Shown in pieces: positions 54,126 to 63,067 of a stretch of DNA of 64,000 nt. Both the position numbers and the translations under genes were made by a program. Source of the DNA: CAKZNE01 sp963976435 (GTDB taxonomy: Bacteria; Bacteroidota; Bacteroidia; Flavobacteriales; Schleiferiaceae); the NCBI GenBank assembly GCA_963976435.1, contig CAXBKQ010000018.1, forward strand, positions 1 to 64,000, written 5' to 3'. The notes beneath the pieces were generated by a model. That model saw only the letters and a program-made list of their open reading frames with translations, was not told the origin of the DNA and did no database searches. The stretch's first letter is position 1, and each line of letters opens with the position of its first letter.

Positions 54126-56726
54126 GTGAAAAAAACACATCTTCACATATTTTTATTGGCCATTGGCCTACTCTTTATTGCCTCTTGTAAAAGAACAAAA
54201 GACACTTTTACTAGTAGGACTTATCACAATATGGTATCTAAGTTTAATCCACTTTTTAATGGTGAGCAAGCCTTATTAAAAGCGGAGAACAGCATGAAGC
54301 TCCAGCATAAGGACAATTTTGAAGAAATTTTACCAGTTTATAAAATCGGCGATGAACAATTAATAAGCTCTTTAAAGCCTGATTTAGATAAAGCCATAGA
54401 AAAGGGATCCAAGGTTATTCAGGGTCATTCCATGCTGATTAAAAACAGCCAAAAAAACAAGTATATAGATAATTGCTACGTTTTAATTGGAAAGTCGAGA
54501 TTTTACCAAAGGGATTATTTAAAAGCCTTGGAAACCTTCAATTTTGTTTTGCTGGAATACCCTAAAGAAGAAGCCGTTTACGAAGCTAAAATGTGGGCAG
54601 CAAAATGCAAAACAGCCCTAGGAAACACTCTTGCCGCTAAAGAGGATTTTGAAAATATCTACAGGGAAAAAAAGGTAGACAAAAAATTAAAGGCCGATAT
54701 TTTTGCTAGCTATGCCCAGTTAGAAATAAACGAAAGGAGATATAAGCCAGCCTACCAATTATTGCAACAAGCGATCAACCATAGCAGAAGTAAAAGCCAA
54801 AGAATAAGGTGGTTGTTTATTTGTGGTCAGCTGCAAGCTCGTTTGGGAAATGATTTTGAAGCTAGAGAAATATTTGGAGAGGTAATTAAAAAGGGACCTC
54901 CCTACGCATTGCTATTTCAAGCCCAATTAAATAGAGCAAGAAATTTTGATGAAGAGTTAAACGACCGATCTAAGGCCTTCGACGAACTGGAAGACATGCT
55001 AAAGGATGATAAAAATTACGATAATCGTGATCAAATTTATTATGCCATGGCTGAGATTGCGGAAAAATTAGAAGAGGAGGATTTGATGGAAGAGTATTTA
55101 AAAAAATCTATTAAATCCTTCACAGTAAACAATAAGCAAAAGTCTTTAAGCTATCTAAAACTCGCAGAACTTAAATTTACCAATAGAGAATATGTTGTAG
55201 CGGAAGCGTATTTCGATAGCACCTTTAAGTCTATGGACGCCAGCGACCCTCGTTATGCTGTAATTCAAAAAAGAAAAACCAGCTTAGGAGAATTGGTAAA
55301 AAATTTAGACATAATAAATTTGGAAGATAGTCTTCAAATCCTTGCCCAGATGAGTGAATCTGAAAGAACACTTAAAATTCAAAGGCAAATTGAAAAACTA
55401 AAAGAAGAAGATGCGGCAAAAAAGGAAGCAGAATTTAGAGGGAATGACTTTGCCAATTTAAACGGAGCTACAAATAGTGGGATTAACACCGGTGGCCCAA
55501 CAGCTCCCGGAGGAGGTGCTCAATGGTATTTTTATAATACAAATATCAGATCCATTGGAATAAGAGATTTCACCAACAAATTTGGAGACCGAAAATTAGA
55601 GGATAACTGGAGGCGTAAAAACAAAGAAAGGATTGCGGACATTGTTTCAAATGAAGGGGAAGAAGAGGCAGATAGCAGCTCTTTGGATGCTGAGTCCTCT
55701 GATAAATATGCCATTGAAAATTTTACCAAAAACATTCCCCTAGACCCGGAAGCCCTGGCTGCAAGCAATGAAAAAATAATTGAGGCTTACCAAAACTGTG
55801 GAAGAATATATAAAGATGAACTAGAAGATTTAAAAGCGGCTGTTGAATCCTTAGAAGAATTATTGGGTAGATATGATAATTTCAAAACAAGGACAAGAGT
55901 TTGGTATACCCTTTATAGAATTTATGTTCGCCTAGGAGAAGACGGAGATAAAGAGAAATATAAAAAGCTAATTCTAGAAAATGATCCTGATTCTGAATAT
56001 GCCTATCTGATTTTAAATGAAGGAAAGGAAATTGAAAACACCAAAGGATCTGAAGCCAAAAAGGATTACGCAGAGGCTTATGAGGCCTATAATTCCAAAA
56101 GTTATACAAAATCATTTTCCTTAGCCGAAGCGGGAATAAGCAATCACCCGGAGTCGAAATTACTGGCTAAATTCCACCTATTAAAATCTTTTAGCCTTGC
56201 GAAACTTGGCAAAAAAGATGAATTCGTATCCAATTTAAAACAAGTAATCGCTCTCTATCCCGAAACAGAAGAGGCTACAGAAGCGATAGCAATATTGTCA
56301 CAGATAGAAGAGGCCGAAGACCCTGGAGATATTGAAGAGGAAGAAGGTCCGAATACACCTTATGAACTCAGCAAAAACATAGAACATAAATATGTTGTTG
56401 TGGTTCCCAATGATGGAGCAGCCGTAAATAAACTTAGAATAAGCTTAAGCGATTTTAATAAAAAGTATTTTTCATCCACAAAGCTCAATACCAAAAGCTT
56501 ATTAATGGGTTCGGAGTTTCAAATTATTATAATTGGAAATTTTAAAAATGCCAAAGAGGCGATGAACTTTTATAGAAACCTAGTTTCCCAAAAAGTGATA
56601 GAAAAGCAAATGGATAAATCGAGTTTTGAGCATTTTGTAATTTCGTCCGACAATTTCCCAAAATTTTATACCACCAAAAAAGTGGAAGAATACTTAAAAT
56701 ATTTTGAAACCAATTATTTAAAATGA
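54126..56726 (+). CDS. SprE/PorW-type type IX secretion lipoprotein with TPR repeats
   Basis: An 866-residue lipoprotein (GTG start at 54126; signal ending in ASC). The 'TFTSRTYHNMVSKFNPLFNGEQAL' opening (TSRTYHN, KFNPLFNG) and the long set of tetratricopeptide-like helical repeats match the PorW/SprE proteins needed for type IX secretion and gliding in Bacteroidota. TTG 54108 would place extra residues before the signal and is less likely. Other T9SS core genes are not in the window. It ends 4 bases into the bactofilin gene. Confidence 0.85.
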   Translation: MKKTHLHIFLLAIGLLFIASCKRTKDTFTSRTYHNMVSKFNPLFNGEQALLKAENSMKLQHKDNFEEILPVYKIGDEQLISSLKPDLDKAIEKGSKVIQGHSMLIKNSQKNKYIDNCYVLIGKSRFYQRDYLKALETFNFVLLEYPKEEAVYEAKMWAAKCKTALGNTLAAKEDFENIYREKKVDKKLKADIFASYAQLEINERRYKPAYQLLQQAINHSRSKSQRIRWLFICGQLQARLGNDFEAREIFGEVIKKGPPYALLFQAQLNRARNFDEELNDRSKAFDELEDMLKDDKNYDNRDQIYYAMAEIAEKLEEEDLMEEYLKKSIKSFTVNNKQKSLSYLKLAELKFTNREYVVAEAYFDSTFKSMDASDPRYAVIQKRKTSLGELVKNLDIINLEDSLQILAQMSESERTLKIQRQIEKLKEEDAAKKEAEFRGNDFANLNGATNSGINTGGPTAPGGGAQWYFYNTNIRSIGIRDFTNKFGDRKLEDNWRRKNKERIADIVSNEGEEEADSSSLDAESSDKYAIENFTKNIPLDPEALAASNEKIIEAYQNCGRIYKDELEDLKAAVESLEELLGRYDNFKTRTRVWYTLYRIYVRLGEDGDKEKYKKLILENDPDSEYAYLILNEGKEIENTKGSEAKKDYAEAYEAYNSKSYTKSFSLAEAGISNHPESKLLAKFHLLKSFSLAKLGKKDEFVSNLKQVIALYPETEEATEAIAILSQIEEAEDPGDIEEEEGPNTPYELSKNIEHKYVVVVPNDGAAVNKLRISLSDFNKKYFSSTKLNTKSLLMGSEFQIIIIGNFKNAKEAMNFYRNLVSQKVIEKQMDKSSFEHFVISSDNFPKFYTTKKVEEYLKYFETNYLK

Positions 56727-57139
56727 TGAAAAAGAAGGGAGGACCAGAATTAAACCAAGCGAGCAATAGAATTCTTGCAGGAACTTCTATTGATGGAGAG
56801 ATTCACTCGAATGGAGATTTCCGTGTTGATGGAAAAATAAAAGGTAAAATTGAAATAACTGGAAAGCTTGTTATCGGCGAAAATGGCCATGTAGATGGTG
56901 AGATAATTTGCGCTCATGCAACTATTTCTGGATCTTTTAAAGGGCGCTTAGAAGTAAGTGAATTGCTGAGTTTAAGAGAACAAGCAAAAGTACATGGTGA
57001 TGTGATCACCAATAAATTATCAATTGAATCTGGAGCAGAATTTACAGGCTCTTGTAATATGGGAGCAGTAGTTCGCGAGATGTCTAATGATGAAGGAAGC
57101 AAAGAATCCAGAAGAGAAAAAGAACAAGCAAGGGCTTAA
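56723..57139 (+). CDS. Bactofilin
   Basis: A 138-residue polymer-forming protein of the bactofilin family. The centre is a right-handed beta-helix built from short repeats such as 'GTSIDGEIHSNGDFRVDGKIKG' (GTSIDGEI, FRVDGKIKG) and 'GHVDGEIICAHATISGSFKG'. Bactofilins form cytoskeletal filaments at the membrane. The 5' end overlaps the SprE/PorW-type gene by 4 bases and the 3' end overlaps the AtpZ gene by about 50 bases, so the genes are tied into one transcript. Confidence 0.92.
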   Translation: MMKKKGGPELNQASNRILAGTSIDGEIHSNGDFRVDGKIKGKIEITGKLVIGENGHVDGEIICAHATISGSFKGRLEVSELLSLREQAKVHGDVITNKLSIESGAEFTGSCNMGAVVREMSNDEGSKESRREKEQARA

Positions 57140-57329
57140 GTCCTATGTTCAGTTTTCCAGCATTGCCATTCAGATGGGTGCCACTATTTTTGCAGGAGCC
57201 TATTTAGGGAAATATCTAGATCAAAAATATGACCTAGAGGAAAAGTGGTTTACCATCGGACTCACCTTAGCTTCTGTTGGGCTTTCACTTTTTAATGTCC
57301 TTCGCCAAGTAAACCGATTGAATAAATAA
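57087..57329 (+). CDS. AtpZ/AtpI family protein
   Basis: An 80-residue protein with two membrane segments in the AtpZ/AtpI family ('FSSIAIQMGATIFAGAYLGKYLD'; here FSSIAIQMG, AGAYLGKYLD). Members assist assembly of the ATP synthase c-ring and may carry Mg2+ or Ca2+. It is encoded as the first gene of the ATP synthase cluster and overlaps the bactofilin gene. ATG 57090 is an alternative start. Confidence 0.87.
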   Translation: MMKEAKNPEEKKNKQGLKSYVQFSSIAIQMGATIFAGAYLGKYLDQKYDLEEKWFTIGLTLASVGLSLFNVLRQVNRLNK

Positions 57330-57354
57330 GTTGCCAAAAGATCTTTTTTAAAAA

Positions 57355-57738
57355 ATGAAAAAGTCTCTTTTTACCTTTGGTATTATTCTGCTATCCGCTC
57401 TTGGATTGGCCTTTGCCATCCATTTATTGGTTCTAAACTATTACGAACAGCCCCTGTGGGAAAACCTGATTATACCCTCTTATATTTTTAATTTCTCTAT
57501 TAGCTTTATTTCCTTTTGGGTTTTGGTGAATTTGAAGCCTAAGTGGATAGCCAATATGGGTTATATATTTATGGCTGCTAGCTTATTGAAGTTTTTAATT
57601 TTCTTTATTGCCTTTTACCCTAGTTATCAAAGTGATGGAGAAATGTCGAAATTGGAGTTTTTCGCATTTTTTATTCCCTATTCAGTAGGCTTAATTTTGG
57701 AAACTACCAGCCTAATTCAAAGGCTAAACAAGGCTTAG
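57355..57738 (+). CDS. Small four-segment membrane protein of the ATP synthase cluster
   Basis: A 127-residue membrane protein with four hydrophobic segments and the stretch 'KFLIFFIAFYPSYQSDGEMSKLEFF' (KFLIFFIAFYP, EMSKLEFF), typical of proteins encoded between atpZ and atpB in Bacteroidota (probably DUF6168). Position suggests an AtpI-like assembly role, but that is inferred. It lies 25 bases after AtpZ. Confidence 0.75.
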   Translation: MKKSLFTFGIILLSALGLAFAIHLLVLNYYEQPLWENLIIPSYIFNFSISFISFWVLVNLKPKWIANMGYIFMAASLLKFLIFFIAFYPSYQSDGEMSKLEFFAFFIPYSVGLILETTSLIQRLNKA

Positions 57739-57803
57739 AAGGCAGTGTAGGAATTAGCCATAATAGATTTTTCAATTTGTTATGGTGATAAGCATATTAT
57801 GAT

Positions 57804-57811
57804 TACTTTTG
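57804..57811 (+). promoter_or_regulatory. Putative -7 element inside the ATP synthase cluster, before atpB
   Basis: TACTTTTG fits TAnnTTTG; a TTTG at 57776-57779 is present but 24 bases away, a little far. It lies 35 bases before the ATG at 57847 and inside the longer frame that begins at 57799, supporting the later start. Confidence 0.4.
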
Positions 57812-57846
57812 CCCCGATTTTTAAACCGACCCATTTTTTGAGTAGT

Positions 57847-59043
57847 ATGCAAATCAAAAAATTACCTTTTCTCCTAGCTGCATTTATGTTTGTAGCTCCT
57901 TTCATATCCCTGGCTAGTGGTGAGAAAGAAGAGTCCACAAAAGTGGAAGCAAAAACAGAAAAAGAAGCCAAGAAGGAAAAGATCAATAAGTTCATCAAAC
58001 ATCACCTTCAGGATACTCACGATTATCATTTAATTACGGATGAGTCTACAGGAAAACATTATGGTTTTCCACTGCCCGTAATTTTATGGGATGAAGGTTT
58101 GCACTTTTTCATGAGCTCAGCTTTTGATCATGGACATAAAATTGTTGAAAGCAATGGGAAGTATTATAAACTACACCATGGTAAAATTTATCGCACAGAA
58201 GCTGATGGTAAATTAAACTATGATCATGAAGACTCTCATTTAGAGGAAGCTCATGCTGCTAGCCATGCCGAACACAATGATCTTGAAGTAGAGGAGGCGC
58301 ATGGTGAAGAGGCTCATGAAGCATCTGCAGAAAGCCATGGTCATCCAACTAATATTACTCCATTAGATTTTTCGATTACCAAAAACGTATTTAATATCTT
58401 TTTTATCGGTTTATTGGTGTTCTTAATTTTTAGAGCCGTTGCTAATTCTTACAAAACAGGATTAGCACCCAAGAAAGCGGCCAAATTTTTTGAGCCATTG
58501 GTGATTTTTGTGAGAGATGAAATAGCTATTCCTAATATTGGTGAGAAGCATTATAAGAAATATATGGGCTTTTTGCTTACAGCCTTTTTCTTTATTTGGA
58601 TGGTAAACCTTTTCGGAATAACACCTTTAGGTGTGAATATTACCAATAATATCGCGGTTACTTCCGCTTTAGCTTTGATGACCTTTTTCATCACTCAATT
58701 CACTTCCAAAAAGGACTACTGGGCACATATTTTTTGGATGCCAGGAGTGCCATATCTGATGAGGGTGGTTCTAGCTCCAATAGAGCTTTTAGGAGTATTT
58801 ATTAAGCCTTTTGCACTCTTAATTCGTTTATATGCGAATATTACCGCTGGCCATATTGTACTTATGAGTTTAATTAGTTTGATGTTCATCTTCGACAACT
58901 GGGGAGCAAAAGGAGCATTTTACGGATTGACAATATTTTTATCATTAATAGAATTATTAGTTGCTTTTCTACAAGCCTATATATTTACCATGCTATCCGC
59001 ATTGTATTTTGGAATGGCAGTAGAAGAACATGCTGATCATTAA
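57847..59043 (+). CDS. atpB: F0F1 ATP synthase subunit a
   Basis: A 398-residue a subunit that forms the proton half-channels against the c-ring. It begins with an apparent signal peptide and a roughly 170-residue hydrophilic extension rich in His, Glu and Ala before the first membrane segment. The core carries the essential Arg in 'LIRLYANITAGH' near residue 326. The extension, seen in other Bacteroidota atpB genes, is unusual in length. The start at 57847 is set by the signal peptide and the promoter element. Confidence 0.95.
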   Translation: MQIKKLPFLLAAFMFVAPFISLASGEKEESTKVEAKTEKEAKKEKINKFIKHHLQDTHDYHLITDESTGKHYGFPLPVILWDEGLHFFMSSAFDHGHKIVESNGKYYKLHHGKIYRTEADGKLNYDHEDSHLEEAHAASHAEHNDLEVEEAHGEEAHEASAESHGHPTNITPLDFSITKNVFNIFFIGLLVFLIFRAVANSYKTGLAPKKAAKFFEPLVIFVRDEIAIPNIGEKHYKKYMGFLLTAFFFIWMVNLFGITPLGVNITNNIAVTSALALMTFFITQFTSKKDYWAHIFWMPGVPYLMRVVLAPIELLGVFIKPFALLIRLYANITAGHIVLMSLISLMFIFDNWGAKGAFYGLTIFLSLIELLVAFLQAYIFTMLSALYFGMAVEEHADH

Positions 59044-59080
59044 TACAGTTTTTTTTATTTACGCTTAATTTATATATGTT

Positions 59081-59272
59081 ATGGAAATTCCAAGTATTGT
59101 AGGTGCAGGACTAATCGTAATCGGTGCTGGTATTGGTATCGGTCGTATTGGTGGTTCAGCAATGGAGGCGATTGCTCGTCAACCAGAAGCTACTAACAAG
59201 ATCCAAACAGCGATGTTAATTGCTGCGGCTCTTATTGAAGGTATTGGCTTTGCTGCTTTATTCGCAGGATAG
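59081..59272 (+). CDS. atpE: F0F1 ATP synthase subunit c
   Basis: A 63-residue proteolipid with two helices. The polar loop RQPE (33-36) and the proton-carrying Glu53 in 'ALIEGIGF' are intact. It is followed by a strong hairpin before atpF. Confidence 0.97.
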   Translation: MEIPSIVGAGLIVIGAGIGIGRIGGSAMEAIARQPEATNKIQTAMLIAAALIEGIGFAALFAG

Positions 59273-59287
59273 TAGAATTTACCAAGG

Positions 59288-59320
59288 ATAATCAATGCAG
59301 CGGTTGGCTGCATTGATTAT
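59288..59320 (+). promoter_or_regulatory. 14-bp perfect hairpin between atpE and atpF
   Basis: ATAATCAATGCAGC (59288-59301) and GCTGCATTGATTAT (59307-59320) form a perfect 14-bp stem with a 5-base loop GGTTG. There is no T-run after it, so it is not a standard terminator. It could stabilise or separate the atpE part of the message, which must be translated at high stoichiometry. Confidence 0.75.
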
Positions 59321-59355
59321 TCTAATTTAATTAAACGAATTTAAATAGAAGGACT

Positions 59356-59856
59356 TTGGAAAAGTTATGGAATGAATTTTCAGTTGGTTTGTTTTTCTGG
59401 CAAACCTTATTGTTTCTGATTTTACTTTTTCTTTTAAGAAAGTATGCTTGGAAACCAATTCTGAAAGCAGTTACCGATAGAGAAGAATCAATAGAACAAG
59501 CTCTGGAACAAGCTGATAAAGCTCGTGAGGAGATGAAAAAACTTCAATCGGACAATGAAGCTATTATCCGTGAAGCTAGAATTGAACGCGATGCAATTCT
59601 TAAGGAAGCTCGTGAAATAAAAGCTTCCATCATTGATGAGGCTAAAACAAAAGCTGGTGAAGAAGGCGCTAAAATGATTGAACAAGCAAAAGAGCAAATC
59701 AACAATCAAAAAATGGCGGCTATTACAGAGCTTAAAAACCAAGTTGCTGATATGTCTATTACCATTGCTGAAAAAGTATTGGGTAGAGAGCTTGAAGCTA
59801 AAGACAAGCAAGCGGAATTGGTAAATGAGCAGCTAAACGATTTTAAACTGAATTAA
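59356..59856 (+). CDS. atpF: F0F1 ATP synthase subunit b
   Basis: A 166-residue peripheral stalk subunit: one membrane segment at about 9-28 followed by a long charged helix. TTG 59356 is the only plausible start. It lies 36 bases after the intercistronic hairpin and 2 bases before atpH. Confidence 0.94.
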   Translation: MEKLWNEFSVGLFFWQTLLFLILLFLLRKYAWKPILKAVTDREESIEQALEQADKAREEMKKLQSDNEAIIREARIERDAILKEAREIKASIIDEAKTKAGEEGAKMIEQAKEQINNQKMAAITELKNQVADMSITIAEKVLGRELEAKDKQAELVNEQLNDFKLN

Positions 59857-59858
59857 TA

Positions 59859-60416
59859 ATGATAGTAACACGCCTCGGAAAAAGATACGCCAAGTCTCTT
59901 CTAGAGCTTGCCCAAGAATTGGGAAAAGTAGAGGAGGTAAAAGCCGATATGGCTACTATCCAAAATGCTATTGAAGGTTCTAGGGAGTTTTCAATTCTTA
60001 TCAATAGCCCAGTTATTAATCCAAATAAAAAGATTGCAATTTTTAAAGAGTTGTTTGATAATAAGCTAAGTGAGCTTACTTGTAACTTTTTAGAGATTAT
60101 CACAAAAAAAGGTAGAGAGAAAAAGCTTGGAGCTATTGCCCAGGGTTTCTTAGATCTTTATCGTATTAAAAACGGAATTTCGGTGGCTATCGTTACCACA
60201 GCAGTAGCTTTATCAGATAGCGAAAGAGAAGCTATTCGCAGCAAAATTGCTGAGGCAACGGGAAGACAAATTGAAATAGAAGAAAAAGTAGATGCATCTA
60301 TTATTGGTGGAATGACACTAAGATTAGATGATAAAGAATTTAACGGAAGTATGGCCTATAAGCTGAATAATCTGAAAAGACAATTTAGCGATAACCTTTA
60401 CGTACCAGAATTTTAA
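59859..60416 (+). CDS. atpH: F0F1 ATP synthase subunit delta
   Basis: A 185-residue stalk subunit with the family features 'RYAKSLLELAQE' near the start and 'IDPSIIGGMTLRLDDKEFNGS'-type C-terminus (here ASIIGGMTLRLDD). Length is normal. It is followed by atpA after 23 bases. Confidence 0.94.
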   Translation: MIVTRLGKRYAKSLLELAQELGKVEEVKADMATIQNAIEGSREFSILINSPVINPNKKIAIFKELFDNKLSELTCNFLEIITKKGREKKLGAIAQGFLDLYRIKNGISVAIVTTAVALSDSEREAIRSKIAEATGRQIEIEEKVDASIIGGMTLRLDDKEFNGSMAYKLNNLKRQFSDNLYVPEF

Positions 60417-60439
60417 AGAACTAAATTAAAGTCAACAAA

Positions 60440-62014
60440 ATGGCAGATGTAAAACCTGCTGAGGTTTCAGCAATTTTAAGACAGCAGCTAGCAGGATTCA
60501 AATCCGAAACACAACTTGAAGAAGTAGGAACAGTATTACAAGTAGGTGATGGTATCGCCCGTGCCTATGGTATGAGTAATGCTCAAGCTGGTGAGTTGGT
60601 TGAATTTGAAAATGGTTTAAGAGGTATCGTTCTTAACCTTGAAGAAGACAATGTTGGTATCGTACTTCTTGGATCTACTGAAGGTATTAAAGAAGGCTCT
60701 ACCGTAAAAAGAACCAACCGTATTGCTTCCCTAAATGTAGGAGAAGGAATGGTAGGACGTGTAGTGGATACTCTAGGAAATCCAATTGATGGAAAAGGAC
60801 CTATCGAAGGAGAAACTTTTGAAATGCCTTTGGAAAGAAAAGCTCCAGGTGTTATCTACCGTCAGCCAGTAAACGAACCACTTCAAACAGGTATCAAAGC
60901 TATCGATGCAATGATTCCAGTAGGAAGAGGACAACGTGAGTTGATTATTGGTGACCGTCAAACAGGTAAAACAGTGGTGGCTTTGGATACCATTATTAAC
61001 CAAAAAGAATTTTACGATAGAGGTGAACCTGTATTTTGTGTTTATGTAGCTATCGGTCAAAAAGGATCTACTGTTGCTGGAATCGCCAAAACATTGGAGG
61101 AAAAAGGAGCAATGGATTATACCATTATTGTAGCGGCAAATGCTGCAGACCCTGCTCCAATGCAGTTTTACGCTCCATTTGCTGGTGCGGCTATCGCTGA
61201 ATATTTCCGCGATACTGGACGCCCTGCTCTTATCGTTTATGATGATTTATCTAAACAAGCAGTAGCTTACCGTGAGGTTTCTCTTTTGTTGAGACGTCCT
61301 CCAGGCCGTGAAGCTTATCCTGGTGATGTATTTTACCTTCACTCTAGATTATTAGAAAGAGCAGCAAAAGTGATCAATGATGATACTATTGCCTCTCAAA
61401 TGAATGACCTTCCTGAATCATTAAAAGGAAAAGTAAAAGGTGGTGGATCTATTACCGCTCTTCCAATTATTGAAACTCAAGCAGGTGACGTTTCTGCATA
61501 TATCCCTACCAACGTAATTTCGATTACTGATGGACAGATTTTCCTAGAAGCAGATTTGTTTAACTCTGGTGTTCGTCCAGCAATTAACGTGGGTATTTCT
61601 GTATCTCGTGTTGGAGGTAGTGCTCAGATTAAGTCTATGAAAAAGGTATCAGGTACTTTAAAACTAGACCAAGCACAATACCGTGAATTAGAGGCTTTCG
61701 CAAAATTTGGATCTGATCTAGATGCAGCAACAATGTCTGTAATTAACAAAGGAAAACGAAACGTGGAAATTCTTAAGCAAGGGGTAAATAGTCCTGTTGC
61801 TGTAGAAAACCAGGTGGCAATTATATACTTAGGTACAAAAGGTTTATTAAACGATGTACCCGTAAATAAAGTGAGAGAGTTTGAAGTTGAATTCATCTCT
61901 TATTTGAACCGCAAGCACCGTGATGTTTTGGATAGCCTTAAATCAGGAAAATTAACTGATGAAGCTACTAAAACTTTAGAAACGGTGGCAAAGGATTTAA
62001 GCTCTAAATATTAA
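60440..62014 (+). CDS. atpA: F0F1 ATP synthase subunit alpha
   Basis: A 524-residue F1 subunit with the P-loop GDRQTGKT near residues 171-178, 'DDLSKQAVAYR' and 'LLRRPPGREAYPGDVFY' (LLRRPPGREAYPG). Length is typical. The 64 bases before atpG contain a weak hairpin GAGGC/GCCTC near 62033 without a T-run. Confidence 0.98.
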   Translation: MADVKPAEVSAILRQQLAGFKSETQLEEVGTVLQVGDGIARAYGMSNAQAGELVEFENGLRGIVLNLEEDNVGIVLLGSTEGIKEGSTVKRTNRIASLNVGEGMVGRVVDTLGNPIDGKGPIEGETFEMPLERKAPGVIYRQPVNEPLQTGIKAIDAMIPVGRGQRELIIGDRQTGKTVVALDTIINQKEFYDRGEPVFCVYVAIGQKGSTVAGIAKTLEEKGAMDYTIIVAANAADPAPMQFYAPFAGAAIAEYFRDTGRPALIVYDDLSKQAVAYREVSLLLRRPPGREAYPGDVFYLHSRLLERAAKVINDDTIASQMNDLPESLKGKVKGGGSITALPIIETQAGDVSAYIPTNVISITDGQIFLEADLFNSGVRPAINVGISVSRVGGSAQIKSMKKVSGTLKLDQAQYRELEAFAKFGSDLDAATMSVINKGKRNVEILKQGVNSPVAVENQVAIIYLGTKGLLNDVPVNKVREFEVEFISYLNRKHRDVLDSLKSGKLTDEATKTLETVAKDLSSKY

Positions 62015-62078
62015 TAGAGATTAAACTAGCCGAGGCAGTAGCCTCCCAAAGCGTTGTTCGTATTATAGATATTAGAAA

Positions 62079-62948
62079 ATGGCTAACTTAAAAGAACTTA
62101 GAAACAGGATTTCTTCCGTATCATCTACAAAGCAGATTACTTCTGCAATGAAGATGGTGTCGGCGGCCAAGTTGAAAAAGGCTCAGGATGCAATTGTGCA
62201 AATGCGTCCTTATGCTCAAAAACTTGAAGAAATCTTGATGAATGTTAGTGCTACCCTTGATTCTACTGAAGGGGTTTACGCCAGAAACTCGGATAATATT
62301 AATAAAGTATTATTGGTTGCAATCTCTTCAAATCGTGGATTATGCGGAGCCTTTAATGCTAATGTTACCAAAAAAGTTGTGGCCGCTGCAAATGCCTATC
62401 AAAATCAAGGTGCTAGTGTTGAAGTATTCGGAATTGGTAAAAAAAGTTTCGAAATGCTAGAACGCCGCGGTTTAAATATGGTTGGAAAAAACTTTGAGAT
62501 CTTCAACGAAATCAAATTTGAAGAAGTTGCAGAAATTTCTCAAATGATCATGGATAAATTCGCAGATGGTGAATATGACCGTGTGGATATTTTCTATAAC
62601 CAATTTAAAAATGCCGCTGTTCAATATACTCAGCAAGAGCAATACCTTCCAGTAAGAGAAATTGAAGCAGATTCCTCTAATGCTGGTGGTGATTATATCT
62701 ATGAACCGCAGAAAGAAGAGATTTTGGAAGATTTAATTCCTAAATCACTAAAGACTCAACTTTTTAAAGGTGTGCTAGACAGCAATGCCTCGGAACATGG
62801 CGCTAGAATGACAGCCATGCATAAAGCTACCGATAATGCGGATGAATTAGTAAGACAATTGAAATTATCCTACAACAAAGCTCGCCAGGCTGCAATTACC
62901 AATGAAATTCTAGAAATTGTTGGTGGTGCTGAAGCCCTGAATGGCTAA
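62079..62948 (+). CDS. atpG: F0F1 ATP synthase subunit gamma
   Basis: A 289-residue rotor subunit with the N-terminal 'ELRNRISSVSSTKQITSAMKMVSAAKL' (RISSVSSTKQIT, AMKMVSAAKL), 'SSNRGLCGAFN' and the C-terminal 'SEHGARMTAMHKATDNA'. It is the last gene of the cluster; atpD and atpC are not here, as is common for this phylum. A terminator follows. Confidence 0.97.
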   Translation: MANLKELRNRISSVSSTKQITSAMKMVSAAKLKKAQDAIVQMRPYAQKLEEILMNVSATLDSTEGVYARNSDNINKVLLVAISSNRGLCGAFNANVTKKVVAAANAYQNQGASVEVFGIGKKSFEMLERRGLNMVGKNFEIFNEIKFEEVAEISQMIMDKFADGEYDRVDIFYNQFKNAAVQYTQQEQYLPVREIEADSSNAGGDYIYEPQKEEILEDLIPKSLKTQLFKGVLDSNASEHGARMTAMHKATDNADELVRQLKLSYNKARQAAITNEILEIVGGAEALNG

Positions 62949-62972
62949 ACTTTAAGGAATAAAATTTGATAT

Positions 62973-63012
62973 AAATCCCATCTTGTTTTTCAGGATGGGA
63001 TTTTCTTTTTTT
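62973..63012 (+). terminator. Rho-independent terminator of the ATP synthase operon
   Basis: AAATCCCATC (62973-62982) pairs with GATGGGATTT (62994-63003), followed by TTCTTTTTTT. It lies 24 bases after the atpG stop. Confidence 0.85.
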
Positions 63013-63067
63013 GAGAAAGTCAGAATTTTAGCCAAATTAGCAGCTACTTAATAGAAAAGGATTTTAT

